Positions 1 to 13,377 of a stretch of 64,000 bases of DNA are shown one piece after another. The stretch is taken from assembly GCF_000150275.1 (NCBI RefSeq), contig NW_002060946.1, positions 34,678-98,677 on the forward strand. Direction: 5' to 3'. Positions within the stretch are counted from its first letter, which is position 1, and the number at the start of each line of letters is the position of its first letter. The translations under genes were made by a program, and so were the position numbers. The stretch comes from Trichoplax adhaerens (lineage: Eukaryota > Placozoa > Uniplacotomia > Trichoplacea > Trichoplacidae). The notes beneath the pieces were generated by a model. It was given only the letters and a program-made list of their open reading frames with translations, searched no databases and was not told where the DNA came from.

Positions 1-3000
1 TTTTCTGTAAATCAATCATCGTAATGCAAAACTTAATCAACAAACTGAAGCAGTTTAACTTTTATAAGTTTATAATATCTAAAGCATATAATGTTATCTT
101 TCGAAAGAGGTTTTAATCGGTTACGGTATCAACGGTACAATCTATACTAGTTTTGCAGTACGGTATAATAGCTACAATATCTGTATTTAGTACACTTGGT
201 ATTAACCATTAAATAGCTATTGCTTTAATCAAATAGAGATTAAATGTTCATTTTTTTCAGGTTTAAATCAGTTCAAGCTTACAAATTGTCCGGTACCACA
301 ATAATTTGTTATTATATGTGAGTTCAAGTACTTTTACGACTATACAGTATACGGATTGCCCTAATCGTTTATTTTGAATTTTTTACTTAATTAATGATAA
401 CATTTTCGACGCAAGAAACTTTTTAAATATTGATAAGACTAGACGATTTGCTTTGTGCGTATCTATAACAAACTCAAAGATAGGAACTAACATGTGTAGT
501 AAAGGACAGAAAGCAGAGTCCTTTATAGCTTTTAGTATGTAGCTATTATTGCTTTACTATAGAAAATACCTAGAAAGTGATAGTATCTTTAAGTTTTACC
601 TGCCAAATCATCATGTCGCCATCTTTTCTTCTTCATTATTTTACAAAATATTGTATAAATTACTATAGAAATAACCTAGGAGCAAACGCCTAATCTAAAG
701 AAAGGGCCTTTGATAGTCTATTGGGATTGTAAATGAATTTGACTTAGTAACAAAGCCCTATCCATCCAGAAAGGGGACTTATAATATGACAGTGAAGTAC
801 TGTAATGTAGGTTATAATCGTACAGTTACCGTATAACTTCATACTAAAACATCAACCGTCAATAGTAATGTCAGAAAAGTAGTCATCGTTGTCATGTAAA
901 ATCTTTTGATAAATGAATATGTGATCTTTATAAAATTCGGATTTTTTGCATTCAGATTCCGGAACCAGTCATATCTGTGTCCTATTTAATTTCTGGATTT
1001 TAATTTTTGGAAAATATTGCAAGAGTTGATTTTTGAAATTTGAACTATTCGTTGTTAATTTGAAATTTGGGAATTTTATGACAAGACATAAATGTTACAT
1101 TAGGAAAGTTTAGTTAAGAAAATGGATAATAAGATGGCAAATAGCAGAGATTGTGTTGATTCTTAAGTAGTTAGACTGTTATTTTTATGACTAAATCTTC
1201 ATGTTTAAAGATTAATTTTTAGACTTTTATAATGTATTAATGATTAGAAATTATATCGGAAGTGAAGATTGATGTATTTTATAGTTAGTTTGTTGGTTTT
1301 ATAGTGTTGTTTTGTAAGGGAATCATAAGGTAACTTATTTCTGAACTTTGAATGATTTTTGTTTTCTTAAGTGGTGCAAAGCAGTTTTCTGAAATGAATC
1401 TTAAGAGCGATTGGTTAATAAGTGTTTAGTTTTAAATACCACTGACAGCTCCGTGAAGTCTATAAATGATAGTGCAATCAGAAAATTTAGAGAAGAGAGT
1501 AAAAGAAGATTTTGAAGAACTTGTTGAATTCTAAAGGCCTTCGGGGTCGAACTCTTGCAGTAAAAATGTTCTTCTTTTTGTCAGGTTGTTTGGTTGTTGA
1601 CAGTTTCAGTTCTGTCCTTTTCTTTATTTCTTTACTATAATACTTAGAATTAAGAATTAAGTATTTGGAAGGTTGTTTGATTTGGCTCTCTGAAGTTTTC
1701 TTAATAAATTGTTGATTGATTGTTTACCCAATTTTTATTTGGTGTCAAAGTTGTGTAACGTTGACCAGAGTGTAAAGAAAGTACAAAGTTAGAAGTTTTG
1801 TAGCTTGATTTCTACACATTGTATTTCATAACACAAGACAATATTTACCTCTATTTAAGCCCTCCATCGACACTTCTGAATCATTACTTTTAAATTTAAT
1901 CTACCAAAAACAGAAATTTAAACATTAAGGCCTGTACAATAAATACACAGTACAAATTTCAACTTTACTCAAAGGTCGCGAGTCTGTTTATTAGCAACAT
2001 TACTTTGATATAGTATTCCTAATTTTTTGGCTATTTTAAAAGATGTAATATGATAGCTAAAGACATTATTTTTAATTCAAGAAGTAATAATGTTTATTGG
2101 CGATAGAACCAGTTCTATTGCACTGTTTCTTTGAAACGGAAATTGTTTAATAGTATCGTTGACTTTTCGAACTGTAACTTAGCTATCTGAGGCTAATTTA
2201 TTAACTATAGTGTCACACTTGCGAATGAATATCGCTTCTGTATTGTACTAGCTAAAGTGGTGAACTTTTAGTAAAGAGATGTCTCAAAATGAAATAGTTG
2301 ATCATTACATGACGCTATTATTTGCAGAAATTAATTTGGCTTGCATGTCGCATAGAGAACGACTGATAACAGAATTTGAGTTATCGACCTATTAATTTTA
2401 GTGGTAATAGCGTTGCAGTTTCATTATTAAATGTAGAAAAATATCCTTATTAATGAAAAGCTCTACTTGTATTATCAAATATTTACCATACTATTTTTAC
2501 ATAATTGAAGAAATAGTATTCATAATTTAATTCAATATACAATAGAGTCGATGTTTGTGAAAGTTAAAGCAGTGTCTGTGTAACGGTTTAAGATAGTGAA
2601 TGTGATAATGTAACAGATTTAGAAATAGACAGTTGTAAATATTATGGTAAAATGTAATATTCAACCGATAATAGATTTCCGTTAAACGATTGTGTAGATT
2701 TAGGTTAAGTGCTATGTAAAATGCGTGTAATAATCAAAATGGCGGTTGTCACACTTTCATACAATCTGTTAGGTACTGAGCGGATTTGAGTTGGCACATA
2801 ATGTATTAATTAAGACATGTATATGCTCTAGAATAATTAATGTAATTACATGTGTATAGAAAAAGACTATATTATAATATAGGAAATAATTAATAGATTG
2901 TACAGGTCCAGTTTGGCCCAAGTATATAAGGAAGCACATTTGTACTTAAAAAAGGGAAAAGAGTAATTTAAGCTGTGGAGTGGAACGACAGTTGAATAAA

Positions 3001-6000
3001 GATAGCTTTGTAATATTACCTAGTAAACTTCTAGACTGACTGTTACTTTTGACTAAGGTCCTTCACGAAGGTAGTGAAAGTAGTGACGCATGGTAGCAGA
3101 TTTATAATACGGTAGCAGGCTTTACAGGTAATCATAAAAGGAGAATTCACTGAAACAAACGAAATTTATGACAGTCTGTTATAATTAAAGTTCCCGTATT
3201 TTATGTAAATACTGAAATAAGAATGCTGGCTAATTAATATCCTGTTTTTAAATAAAAGAAATATCGTAGTTTATTATTTATAAGAAAGCTAAATTTTTGC
3301 AAATAAATTCCTCGAAAATGGATGCCTGAATCGCTGTCTTTCAATTTCAATTACGGCAGTTTCTAATGTAATTCCAAATTCTTACTTAAAAATTCGCTTT
3401 AAAACTCAGCCTAGGTAGATTTAATCATTGTACTGAAAGCTAAAGAATACTGTCTGTGCTTAGGAAGTTAATAAACTATCACGTAGTATTACCTAGAATC
3501 CCTGTATACATATAAATACACCATCAATCAGATAAATATTGTTAAATTTAGTTTTGTAATAGGGTACCTGCAATTCACAGACTGATAGGATGTCAGGGTC
3601 ATATCTCCGTAAATTTAGGCTGTCACAATTTAGGGTATACTTACTGGCTAAGTCTTTGCGTAAAATATCTCATATAGAATCTATCAAGTACGGCGAATTA
3701 AGCTGTTAATCACTTACATCACAATAACGTAAAATAAGAACCAAGAAAGAAGTTATGAAGTAAGAAGACAACTTAAGGTGTACTTTAATCTTCGCTAATC
3801 TAGTAAATTCACTTCGTAACTAACAATTAATAGGAAAAATCTTTTTACTAGTATTTTTGTGATAAAAACCGATCACGAATATTTTAAGTTGTAAAAAGTT
3901 AAAACTTTATTAGATCTAATGCAAAGACTAGCTACACACAGCTCTACTCTAGCCGTATACAACTACTGAAAGACCCCTAGAAAGAACAACAAGGTAATTT
4001 AATAATCTAATGTCTCCTGCTTTTATACTCTCTGTAGCCTTCAATCTAGCATAATTTACATTTAGTCAAATTACTATTAGTAACAACTTTTTACTGCGGA
4101 TCATCATGATCCGTTTATGCAATTAAACAAATATTATCATTGAAGTACGGTAAGAAATATTAAATCTTACAAAATAATAACAATGCTATCTTTATATAGC
4201 ATTCAATAAAATAGAATCCTTCCTAAATTAATGGTAAAGTTGAACTATCGACTTTTCTTAATAATTATCAACACTATTTAATACAATTAAAGCTATCGGA
4301 AGTATTACTTGCCATACTATGTCAAGGACTTAAGAATCCCTGACTATGCATAATTTCGTTGTAAAAACTGAAAATTATATCTCCTAAAATTATGTAGGGT
4401 AATTTTGCATTTTGTTTAGCTTCGAAATAATACTAGTATCGAAGGCGTACTTCTTTACGTCATACTACTTCCTGCTAATAGTAAACTTAACTAAGACATA
4501 TTATCTCCCATGGTAACTAAAGCATTAAAGATAAAGATTTTGTATCCCCAAAAATCGCCATTCTCGAAGATTATTCATCATTCTCATAACCAGTATAAAC
4601 TGGTTACACTTTAAGAAAGTAATTATGTAATTAAAATTATATCATAGCAATGAATAAGATGTCAAGAAATAGAGTGAAATTTACTCCTTTTGAATTATGA
4701 CGATTAATTTTAAATTATATTTTATAGCTTTAAGCTAAAAACTTCGCCTCGTATTTCTTCAAAGCTTAGCATAGTAAAATAGAGTATGCCTTTAAAATAT
4801 CATAGTTCAAAGTGGTAGTACCGATGATAAAATTATTCTATGTGGATCACGTTCGTATACAGATACCAATATCCGAAGATGCTTTTCCATATTTTTTTAC
4901 CGTAATTATTATTCATTATATCAAATATAAGACCATTTGAAATAATACTAAAATTAGCGATTCAATTAAATTATTCTCTTTATTACTGAAAATCAAATTC
5001 AACTTATATTATTGCTATTGCTTTTCTACCCTTATCAAATAGATTAAATGCCCAAAATAGCAACTTTTATATAAGTAACGTATATAAAACAAACTAACCA
5101 CTATAACATTTTTTTTTACTTCTGTGCAATAATAATATAATTTAGGACTGAAATTTTTCAACCATGACCAGATTTACTCTTATGTTTCATTGCTTTAAGC
5201 TGTAAATTTTATCTTGTATTTCTTCTTACTTTAGCATAGTAAAACAGAGTATGCCATTAAAATATCACTGTTCAAACCGATAGTATTGACGACAAAGTTA
5301 TTCCGTATGGATCATTGCTAGTATGCAGATACCAATTTCCCAAAGTACTTTTCCATATTTATTTACCGTATTTATTGTTTATCATATCAAATATAAAGAC
5401 CATTTGAAATAATAATACAAATAGTGATTTAATCAAATATATCTTTCACTCTGAAAACTTAGCCCAATTTATAGCAATAGTTACTTCTCTGCTCTTATTA
5501 AATAGATTAAATGTCCTAAATATATTTTATCCAAAGCAAAGTATATGAAACAGACCAACCACTATGAAATTTCTCTGTTACATTTTTGCGTTATCAATAT
5601 AGTTTAGGACTGAAATTCTTCAGCCATGGGCAAACACACACTTGATAAAAGTGGTTATCTTGTGAATAACTTTAGTATTATTATGCTTGTCATTATCTAA
5701 TAAGATACTAGAATCACTAGACAATTAATAATAGTTATCGTCGTAAAATGTAAAAATATTAATACAAATAATAATAATTATTGATCGTTTGCATGCAATC
5801 AATTTTCTCAGCAAAAGTTTTATTATCAATTATCCACAATAGAATGTAAAATATTAACTACCGTACCCTGCGCCTTATAAATATAATATGACCTGTATCG
5901 TATTACCGCTAAAAATAACTAAAGCAGATCTGTGATAAAATATCAAATCACTCATCAATAAGTAATTCTGTCCTGCAAAGTATAAAGTATAAATCAATTC

Positions 6001-6630
6001 ATCAGCATAGAGTTAGCTATAGCTATCTGAGGGTCCTGAAAGGCAATCAGTTATCACCAATCGACAATAAAATGTTGGTTATTATTTATTAAAATTTAAT
6101 GAGCATATAAAGTAAATCAAAATAGAGTCCAACTCGATAGTAATTAACGAACGAATTGATTTATTGTCAAACTACGAAAGGCTGTGAGGCTAGATATAGA
6201 CTTCATTCTACTTTTCGTTGAGCCTGTATCTAGACGCAAATGCATATACCGAGAAAGCAGTATCTATTTTGTAATTGTTTTTAAACACATCTAAATAAGT
6301 TATTATAACTGCATCCAAATTTTCTACAAGATCGACAGATGTACATATCATATCTATTAATTATTACTAATGCTTTGAAAGATTAAAATGAAACTGACCT
6401 GCAAAACAAACTAGTTACATGATAATAAGCGCCCATAATTTACGATTATCTAATTTAAATTTATAAGCAATAAATTGAATAAAAAATTTTAGTTTAACCT
6501 ATGCAGCTGAATAAACGTCCACAATATCTATACGAATTTGTCATTGCATCAAATCACTGTAAAGAAGATCTAATAATCGTCAAGATAAGTTTAAAGTTAA
6601 CAATTTTTTGCTCAATCCCGAATTGATTTG
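1..6630. other. Intergenic region with no recognisable gene
   Basis: No ORF of useful length and no spliced coding pattern was recognised on either strand. The DNA is AT-rich with frequent stops. It contains the diverged tandem duplication at about 4727-5630, listed separately. A TATA-like stretch (tatataaggaag) lies near 2921-2935 but leads into no ORF that I can see. Untranslated exons or the end of a gene outside the window could lie here and be missed. Confidence 0.6.
4727..5630. repeat. Diverged ~465 bp tandem direct duplication
   Basis: Two head-to-tail copies are readable, about 4727-5191 and 5192-5630. Both run through the same landmarks in order: gctttaagct, cgtatttcttc or a close variant, ttagcatagtaaaa, gagtatgcc, cagataccaat, cttttccatattt, atatcaaatataa, gaccatttgaaataat, aatagattaaatg, and a closing tttaggactgaaat followed by caaccatg or cagccatg. 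The copies differ by many substitutions and small indels, so the duplication is not recent. Neither copy has an open frame. No terminal inverted repeats were noticed. Confidence 0.85.
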
Positions 6631-8031
6631 ATGATTATGTCTTACTCGCTTTTTCAAGGCAACGACTTTGCAAGATATTTCTGTTGGATATTCGCAATTA
6701 TTGGGATCTTTGGTAATGCCTACATTATAATTTCCTGTTGCACTAAAAAAATAAGTAAAATAGCTCCTAAAAAGAATTCAACACATCAAAGCAATTCAAT
6801 TTCAGAGAAATCGACCAAAGTAACGCACTTGTTAGTTTGTCAGCTAGCCATAGCAGATCTTCTAGGTTGTTTATATCTTTTAATCATAGCGTGTGCCGAT
6901 ATTTATTATAGTTATCAATATCCGGCTATTTATCAAGTTCACCAACCTAAAAATTTCACTAACATATGGGTACTGAGTCCATTTTGTTACATTGCCAAAT
7001 ATTGTTTCTTTACATCATCTATTGCATCCATTTCCATTACGCTCTTAATCACTTTTGATCGCTTTATGGCCGTTATTTTTCCTTACAGTAGATTCAGATT
7101 AGACAAATACAAGTGTTACTTTATAATTCCAACATTGTGGTGCTTGCTTTGCTGTTATGGTTGTATACCACTCGTAATAGGGACAAAAGCGATTGACCAA
7201 GCAACAAAGACATTTAATTTTGCCAGTAATTTGTGTATTTATAAACAAAATACTTCAGGCTACAAGCTATTTCTTCATTTCAGAGTAGGGATCTATTTTA
7301 CGTTTTGTACTTTAATCACTTTAGGTTATATTTGCATTATCATTAACGTTCGAGCTAAGAGCAGCAAAGTTTCCACTCAAATAAATCGAATTGAACGTCG
7401 AATCTTAGCTATGATGATCATCATTACCGCAAGCAATATTGCCAGCTTACTACCATCCACAATTTTATTTACAAGTCCAGATTTTAAGAAATTTAGTTCT
7501 TATAGATCTTTTGAACAGAATAGATCATCAGAAATAAATGGAACTTCAGGTCGGAACGGATTGATGGATGGAAATGAGTTATTAGATTGGATTGGATTGC
7601 CTAATACGAATAAGTCATTTACTTTGAACGCAACATCTGGATGGCATCCATTGTCTAGAACCAATGAATCATCTAGCTGGAATGGAAAGCAGGGACTGAA
7701 TAATTCAACACGATGGAATATCTTATCAAGAAGCGATAATTTTAATAATTTAACAAGGACTGAAAAAGGCTCCAAAAGTCAGGAACGTTCGTCACAAATG
7801 CAGCAATTAAATGGATGGTACCAAATTTCTCTGGCCTTAGTCAGTGCTACAGTTTTTACCTTTGTTAACGCTGTAATAAACCCGGTGATTTTTGCATACT
7901 TCTCATGGTCCACTAGCCATCGTAAATGGTTCTGCTGTAATATAAATCTAAGTTCAAAGCAAAACGTCATGAATGCAATTTGGTCTAAACATTTGCCCTA
8001 TAAAAAATGGGTGCTCATCAAGGCAGGATAA
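6631..8031 (+). CDS. Rhodopsin-family GPCR, LGR/relaxin-receptor-like 7TM core, intronless
   Basis: A single-exon seven-transmembrane receptor of 466 residues. The first ATG is at 6631; the codon before it is TTG. Landmarks are N29 in TM1 (GNAY), D76 in TM2 (LAIADLL), D143-R144-F145 at the end of TM3, and NPVIF at 417-421 in TM7 in place of NPxxY. The TM2-TM3 stretch (LLIIACADIYYSY, then TFDRFMAVIFPY) resembles the 7TM part of glycoprotein-hormone and relaxin receptors. The N-terminus is only about 17 residues, so the leucine-rich ectodomain of those families is absent. Between TM6 and TM7, about 115 residues (282-395) form a very long extracellular loop 3 rich in N, S, G and W with seven N-glycosylation sequons. 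The ligand is unknown. It could instead be a lineage-specific class A receptor. Sure of GPCR, moderately sure of LGR kinship. Confidence 0.9.
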   Translation: MIMSYSLFQGNDFARYFCWIFAIIGIFGNAYIIISCCTKKISKIAPKKNSTHQSNSISEKSTKVTHLLVCQLAIADLLGCLYLLIIACADIYYSYQYPAIYQVHQPKNFTNIWVLSPFCYIAKYCFFTSSIASISITLLITFDRFMAVIFPYSRFRLDKYKCYFIIPTLWCLLCCYGCIPLVIGTKAIDQATKTFNFASNLCIYKQNTSGYKLFLHFRVGIYFTFCTLITLGYICIIINVRAKSSKVSTQINRIERRILAMMIIITASNIASLLPSTILFTSPDFKKFSSYRSFEQNRSSEINGTSGRNGLMDGNELLDWIGLPNTNKSFTLNATSGWHPLSRTNESSSWNGKQGLNNSTRWNILSRSDNFNNLTRTEKGSKSQERSSQMQQLNGWYQISLALVSATVFTFVNAVINPVIFAYFSWSTSHRKWFCCNINLSSKQNVMNAIWSKHLPYKKWVLIKAG

Positions 8032-10368
8032 GAAAAAAAATCGTATAGCAGCTAAAACTATTTTATCATAGACGGATAGTTAAAAGTCTGTTTGATGCTA
8101 TAGCCTTAGTTATAAGAATCCGTAAAATGAGTTAAACTGTCAATTTTAACAGTATTAAATCTAAGCATGAGAACTATTAAAGGTCAATTAGTTTCAAAGA
8201 TGGCTAACGGTTACGCAATTAAGCTAACACATTTTTCGATTATGTTATAAATCCCTTAAAGAAAGCTCTAATAAACTTCATCTAAGTCGATCATGAAAGT
8301 GAAATACTATAAATAATTTTTTTCAATAACTTCAATGTTTGAAGGTCTAAAATTATCAAGTATTACATTAACCCTATGCTAAAAATATCTAGACAAATTA
8401 GAAAAACAGGAAGAATCAAATTTTAATTCCTGCTAATAATTAAATAAAAACTAGCGTGACCCAGTAGAAATTTCACTTTTTCTTTAACAGGATTTATTCA
8501 ATTTTATTGACCTAATGAACGAGCGAACAAGAATTATAATAAAATCCTTGCATTTTGACTCCTTGTAGGCTAGAAAAAATTGATTGTTTGGATACTCTTC
8601 TAATTTTATATACTATCTCGATCATCATTTCGCTGATACATGTAGCTAAGAGTATATACTGTAGACTGAATATACAGTTCATATGGCAGGCATTCAACAC
8701 TTCTCTTATCATACTCATACATTAGTCCATTAATAAGTGGCTATTAATTCGATTGTGACGGTGTGATAAAGTGTCTTCTTATAAATAAAACAAGAAGTAA
8801 AGTTACTTGTGAACTTGACTTCATTACATAAGTTAGGTTTGTCTAAGTACTACCAATGACTATCTCTGGACTATCTAAATTGCCACAGCAATATTCACCA
8901 TTGATATACTATTAGTTACAAAAGGATTTTCCTTTGAATGCAATCATATCTTACCAATTAAGTCACAAGATTATATTGAAATTTCCCTATTGTGCTTTCA
9001 GTTCATAATTCACGCTTTTAATTAAAGCGTTAAAATAAAAACCTGACTTTACTAACATAATTAGCGCCATTTATTGGTTATCTTGGTATCTTATTATAAA
9101 CATCTCTACGGATTTAAAACAATATGTACTATAATCTGCTTCTACAAATAGACACTTATACAATCCAATAGCCTTAGTCTTAGATATATAATAAGCCTGT
9201 AAATACTGTACAGTATTAATGCCTAGAATATTTAATTTAATTTTTGATTAACTTCGGGGCATTGATATGGCAAAGGATTCAATTCTATAAAGGCTTGATT
9301 ATTAATTCTCAATATCAGTTCCACTGAGGCTAACATAGAGTACACTGGTACTAACGTAAAGTAGCTAGAAGCATGTAAATTATTTAACCTAAATTCACGT
9401 CGTTCGAATCAGTTCTTTAGTATTAGAACATGTTAGCTTTCATATAGAGGATCTCTCGAAGTTAATCGCAGATTAAGTAGAGCACATAGACTAGTTCAAC
9501 TCCGATTACAAAACTGGTTTGTGACAGCTTTTCATAAAGTAAACATATTATTTTAAAGTAATTATTCAGTTAAGAACAAATCTTAATCGGAATTACTTTT
9601 ATTGGTACTCCTAAGCATGGTGTAACTGTAACCGTAGGTAGCGAATTCTAATTGAACAAGAAATGAGTATCACTTTTTTAAGGTTAGTTAATGATTTAGT
9701 TGCCCATCACTTTTAACTATGACCCTATTTATGATTATGTTGAAGAGCTAACTTTTCGATAATAATTCTGAGCTACCGAAATTACATTAATTATATTAGT
9801 TAAAGTTTTATAGGAAACTGACTAATCAAGAATTGATAAACATAAATCTTGTAAGGTAAAAAGAGACTAATTTCGATATTATCCGGGTAAGAAAACATGG
9901 ATAAAAGTTTCGTTGTCATGGGATTTCAAATTTTTGGCTAGCTCTATCATAGCCCTCTAACCAGCCATATAGCTGTACTGTATATAATATCTGCCACGAT
10001 ACACGATATCGTAGTATCCGTCCATACTGGTATGTGTACATTAGAGACCTTCTATTCTTCAAAGTCTGCGAATAAGAAATGTCATGCCCGGTAATTTAAT
10101 TGCAATAGTCAGTGGAGCGCTTGAGGTCCGCAGTACGGCCATGGTGGGGTTTTGTGCTACCGTACTGTCGTAAGAAGGATTCATGCTACTAGTAGTACAG
10201 CGGGATTGACTAGGGTGGCACTAAGGAAAATAAACTATGTAGGCTAAATCAAGCCCAAAGTAGATAAAATCTTATATGTACCTGTACATATAGATTTTGA
10301 ACATGAGTGTTGAAAAATTGCAACTTTAAATTTTCGACGCCATCTTGCCATCGAAGTCTATCCCGCTG

Positions 10369-10438
10369 CTGTACAGTATTACAGTACGTACAGTGTACAG
10401 TGTACAGTACTATGCACCGTAGTACCATACTGTATAAA
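10369..10438. repeat. Palindromic GTAC repeat cluster A1
   Basis: About 70 bases dominated by overlapping copies of tgtacag, cagtac and gtacagt, which read similarly on both strands. Short frames across it on either strand give Cys/Thr/Val/Tyr/Ser-rich peptides that are products of the repeat, not evidence of coding. Confidence 0.8.
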
Positions 10439-10959
10439 AACGGTTGCGAGTTGCTCATACCCCGAGACATAGCGAAGGTTCGCCGGCAAAGCTACATACG
10501 GGAAAGGAGATTGTCTAATCTCGAGATTTTCCAACTCGCTTTGGGGAAAGTCCCCGGACAAACTTTGCAGAAAGTGCTGACCATAAAGGTCAATCGGCAA
10601 TTGGGCAAGATTTAGCCAAGAAGCTTTACAGCTGAGCGTACAAATTTTGCCCATTCTGCCAAGTTGTCGAAGCACAGTCATGCGAACGAGCGTGCACTCA
10701 TCTCGAGTCCATGCTTAACACAACGGGGCTTATTCTCGTTATGTCTCCGTTTTTTCTTCAATTTAAGAAAGGATCTGAAAACTTGGATAATCATAATGGT
10801 ATCATTATCATGTTTCTATATTCTACAGTACAGTAGCATGAAATGAGTGGATAGGAAATGAAATTGAAATAGTTTTGACTTGATATTCAGCTGCAATGGC
10901 TGAATCTTACCGCACTAATCCGCTTACTTTCCGTTTAGGCCATGTGCCATTTGGACATA

Positions 10960-11195
10960 CATACTGTACAGTACTGTAATTAACATTGATTGCTGTACTA
11001 GTGACGTCGGGTTGTACCATGGGCTTGTCTGGTGGGGTGGTACTCAATTGTACTGTACACTGTGCACTGTACAGTACGTTATTGCACTACCCATTCGCAA
11101 TTCCAGTGACCACACCATAGTAATCGCTGTCCTAACCACTTCTATGAGCAAGTTTCTCCCGCCGTAGCATGGACTTGTACTGTACACTGTAGCGT
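10960..11195. repeat. Palindromic GTAC repeat cluster A2
   Basis: Three separated patches of tactgtac, cagtac and gtacactgt type sequence lie near 10964-10978, 11050-11077 and 11175-11191, with unrelated sequence between them. This is the same motif family as the clusters flanking LMAN1, LYRM7 and HMG20. Confidence 0.7.
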
Positions 11196-13377
11196 AATAC
11201 ACTCAGTGATGTCAAGCGTTTGGTTCGAATCGGCTTCAAGGGGACCACTAAGGTAGACGAAACACTACCTAATCAGTGGACAGTAGCCTAGTGTCAACCA
11301 CAGCCAACGTATCTGCTGTCGGCTGTGGTAGAGTATTCCGTTATAATTAATCGATTGACGGCCCTGATCGATCCATTCGATGAACTTTTCTCTGGATCTT
11401 AGCACCACATCGACTTAAACCTTCAAAAAGAGATTGAAGAATCGGTTAGTAGAGCATTTTAATATTTCTACGGTATATTCAATTCAATGCCATACACATG
11501 ATATAGACAAACGTATGAGTATTGATCATTTGCTGGAGAAAAAATTACCCTTTTACAGCAGATATAACAGGTAATAAAGTGAAAATAGACCAGGATAACT
11601 TAATCATTCTAATCATACGGTAGTGAATACAACTTTGATCCACTAAAATGTGTTTGGTTACTGTCAGTGGATGATGTTGACAGGTGTTGTGAATACCTTG
11701 GAAAGGTAGATAGATATTTTCTTACCAGCCAGCAGTAGAAAAAGAGTGGTTAAATGAACGAGTGAGTAATCTGTGTTTGATATCGTTGACTCAGCGGGTG
11801 ATAACTTTGCCAACTTTCTTTGCTAGGCTTTGTTACTCAATAACGTTCCGTTACTCTTTTACTATATTCTGTAAGCAAGCAAATGGCGATCATTGCGTGC
11901 CGTTGTAGTTAGCACAACAGTAAGAAAGGATACTACAAATTTAATACAGGATAGATTGACTTGTTAAGATGAACAAATACTATTAGAGAATACAGTCATT
12001 GTAGTCCTTGATGACGATGGACATTGCATTCCATTTTGTCGTTATTTCAATTCTGATTTCGGTCATGTCTCATTGCTATTCGATTGGACAGCCGATTTAT
12101 CCTCCCTTTGACGGCTCGATGTAAAGTAATGGACGTTGTTGCGTGTTGCAATATCGATGTTTAGACGGCTAACCGTGGGCGACTAGATTCTGAAACACTT
12201 AATAAATGTCTACGTCGTGTATACTGTATTTGACCAAGCCAGCCATTTTTTTAACGTCAAAGTATTGCAAGACTATTGAATCCGTATTAATGCGTTTTAT
12301 CATTGGTGAATCTAAACCAAAATCTGTTATTACTCATCAACTGGAACTGGAAACATGACGTCAGACTTGCACATGGATGATAAAACGTTGTCACCTCCAG
12401 CATAGCTGCTTATGAGATGGAACTATATTAGTCTACCAGTCACAGATTGAATACTAGAGTAGTTTTACCCATTCTGTTGACAGATTAATTACATATAATT
12501 ATACGCGCTAACATTAAGCCACATGTTAGGAAGTAAAAAAATGATCTTCCAATCGAGCTCAGCTGTTTTTGTAATAGTCAAACGCTAAAGGTACTATTGA
12601 GTTAAGGTTTGTTTGCTACAACAACTGTCATTACTGTAATAAATTTCAAATTTTATAAATTAAACCTCTTTACTAAATCGTTTGCCAATCATATTGTTTG
12701 TTCAATAGACGTACAGCAGATTAAACTAATATTACGGTCGTATGCGTTTATAATCTCGAACGGTAATGATGCATTTAGTCGATATGCTAATGTGATGTAG
12801 TAACTAATGCATCGCAAGGTAATTTATTCGACGAAAGAACACAATTTATGACGCAATTAATTTATTTGAAAGTGCAGCAATACTACTAAATTTTGGTCTT
12901 GCTGTTTATGATTTCCGTTAAATCACATATTACTAGCTCTTTGATTTCTACTATTTCGTGATTTCGGCAATCAAAGTACTGTATTCGGGTATTTTCAATG
13001 TTGTGATCCATGGCCGTGTATAGAGTAATCATAGATTTAAAGAGGATTGATTGATTGATAGTTTCAAATCTTAGCTAATCGAATCAGAAATTAAGAAATT
13101 ATCCTATATGGCTATATCACATCACTATACATTATATAAGTAATTATAGGTTTGGTATTATACATTGTAATACATTTCAGTAACGACCAAATTAAAAAAT
13201 TTATGGATACCATCTATTGAAATGGCGAGATCCTCAGTGTAGATAGTACATTTAATGATTTTTGTTGCCTCGACAGTAATGTACACCTACATACGAGTAC
13301 ATGGGTAACCATCCTCGGTATTCGAGTATGTTTTCCATGCACAGATAATAATGCATATTATTTTGTCATGCTCAGCA

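Larger units (their letters stand above)
8032..13377. other. Intergenic region between receptor gene and CHTOP
   Basis: No supported gene. From about 10090 to 11420 the DNA is noticeably richer in G+C than its surroundings and holds the palindromic GTAC clusters listed separately. Overlapping frames on both strands at 10307-10681 are partly translations of that repeat. A short inverted repeat (accacagcc at 11297-11305, ggctgtggt at 11321-11329) could form a 9 bp stem with a 15-base loop. A near-palindrome around acgatatcgt lies close to 10000. The last part should contain the CHTOP promoter, but I can name no specific element. Confidence 0.6.

Noticed and set aside
10307-10681. Overlapping ORFs of 102 and 100 codons on opposite strands
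   Set aside because: They share one stretch of DNA and run through the palindromic repeat. Neither matches a family, and open frames on both strands are expected from self-complementary sequence.
11222-11231. tRNA B-box-like ggttcgaatc
   Set aside because: No A-box, no cloverleaf stems and no acceptor pairing could be placed around it. A similar string near 21710 on the minus strand fails the same way.
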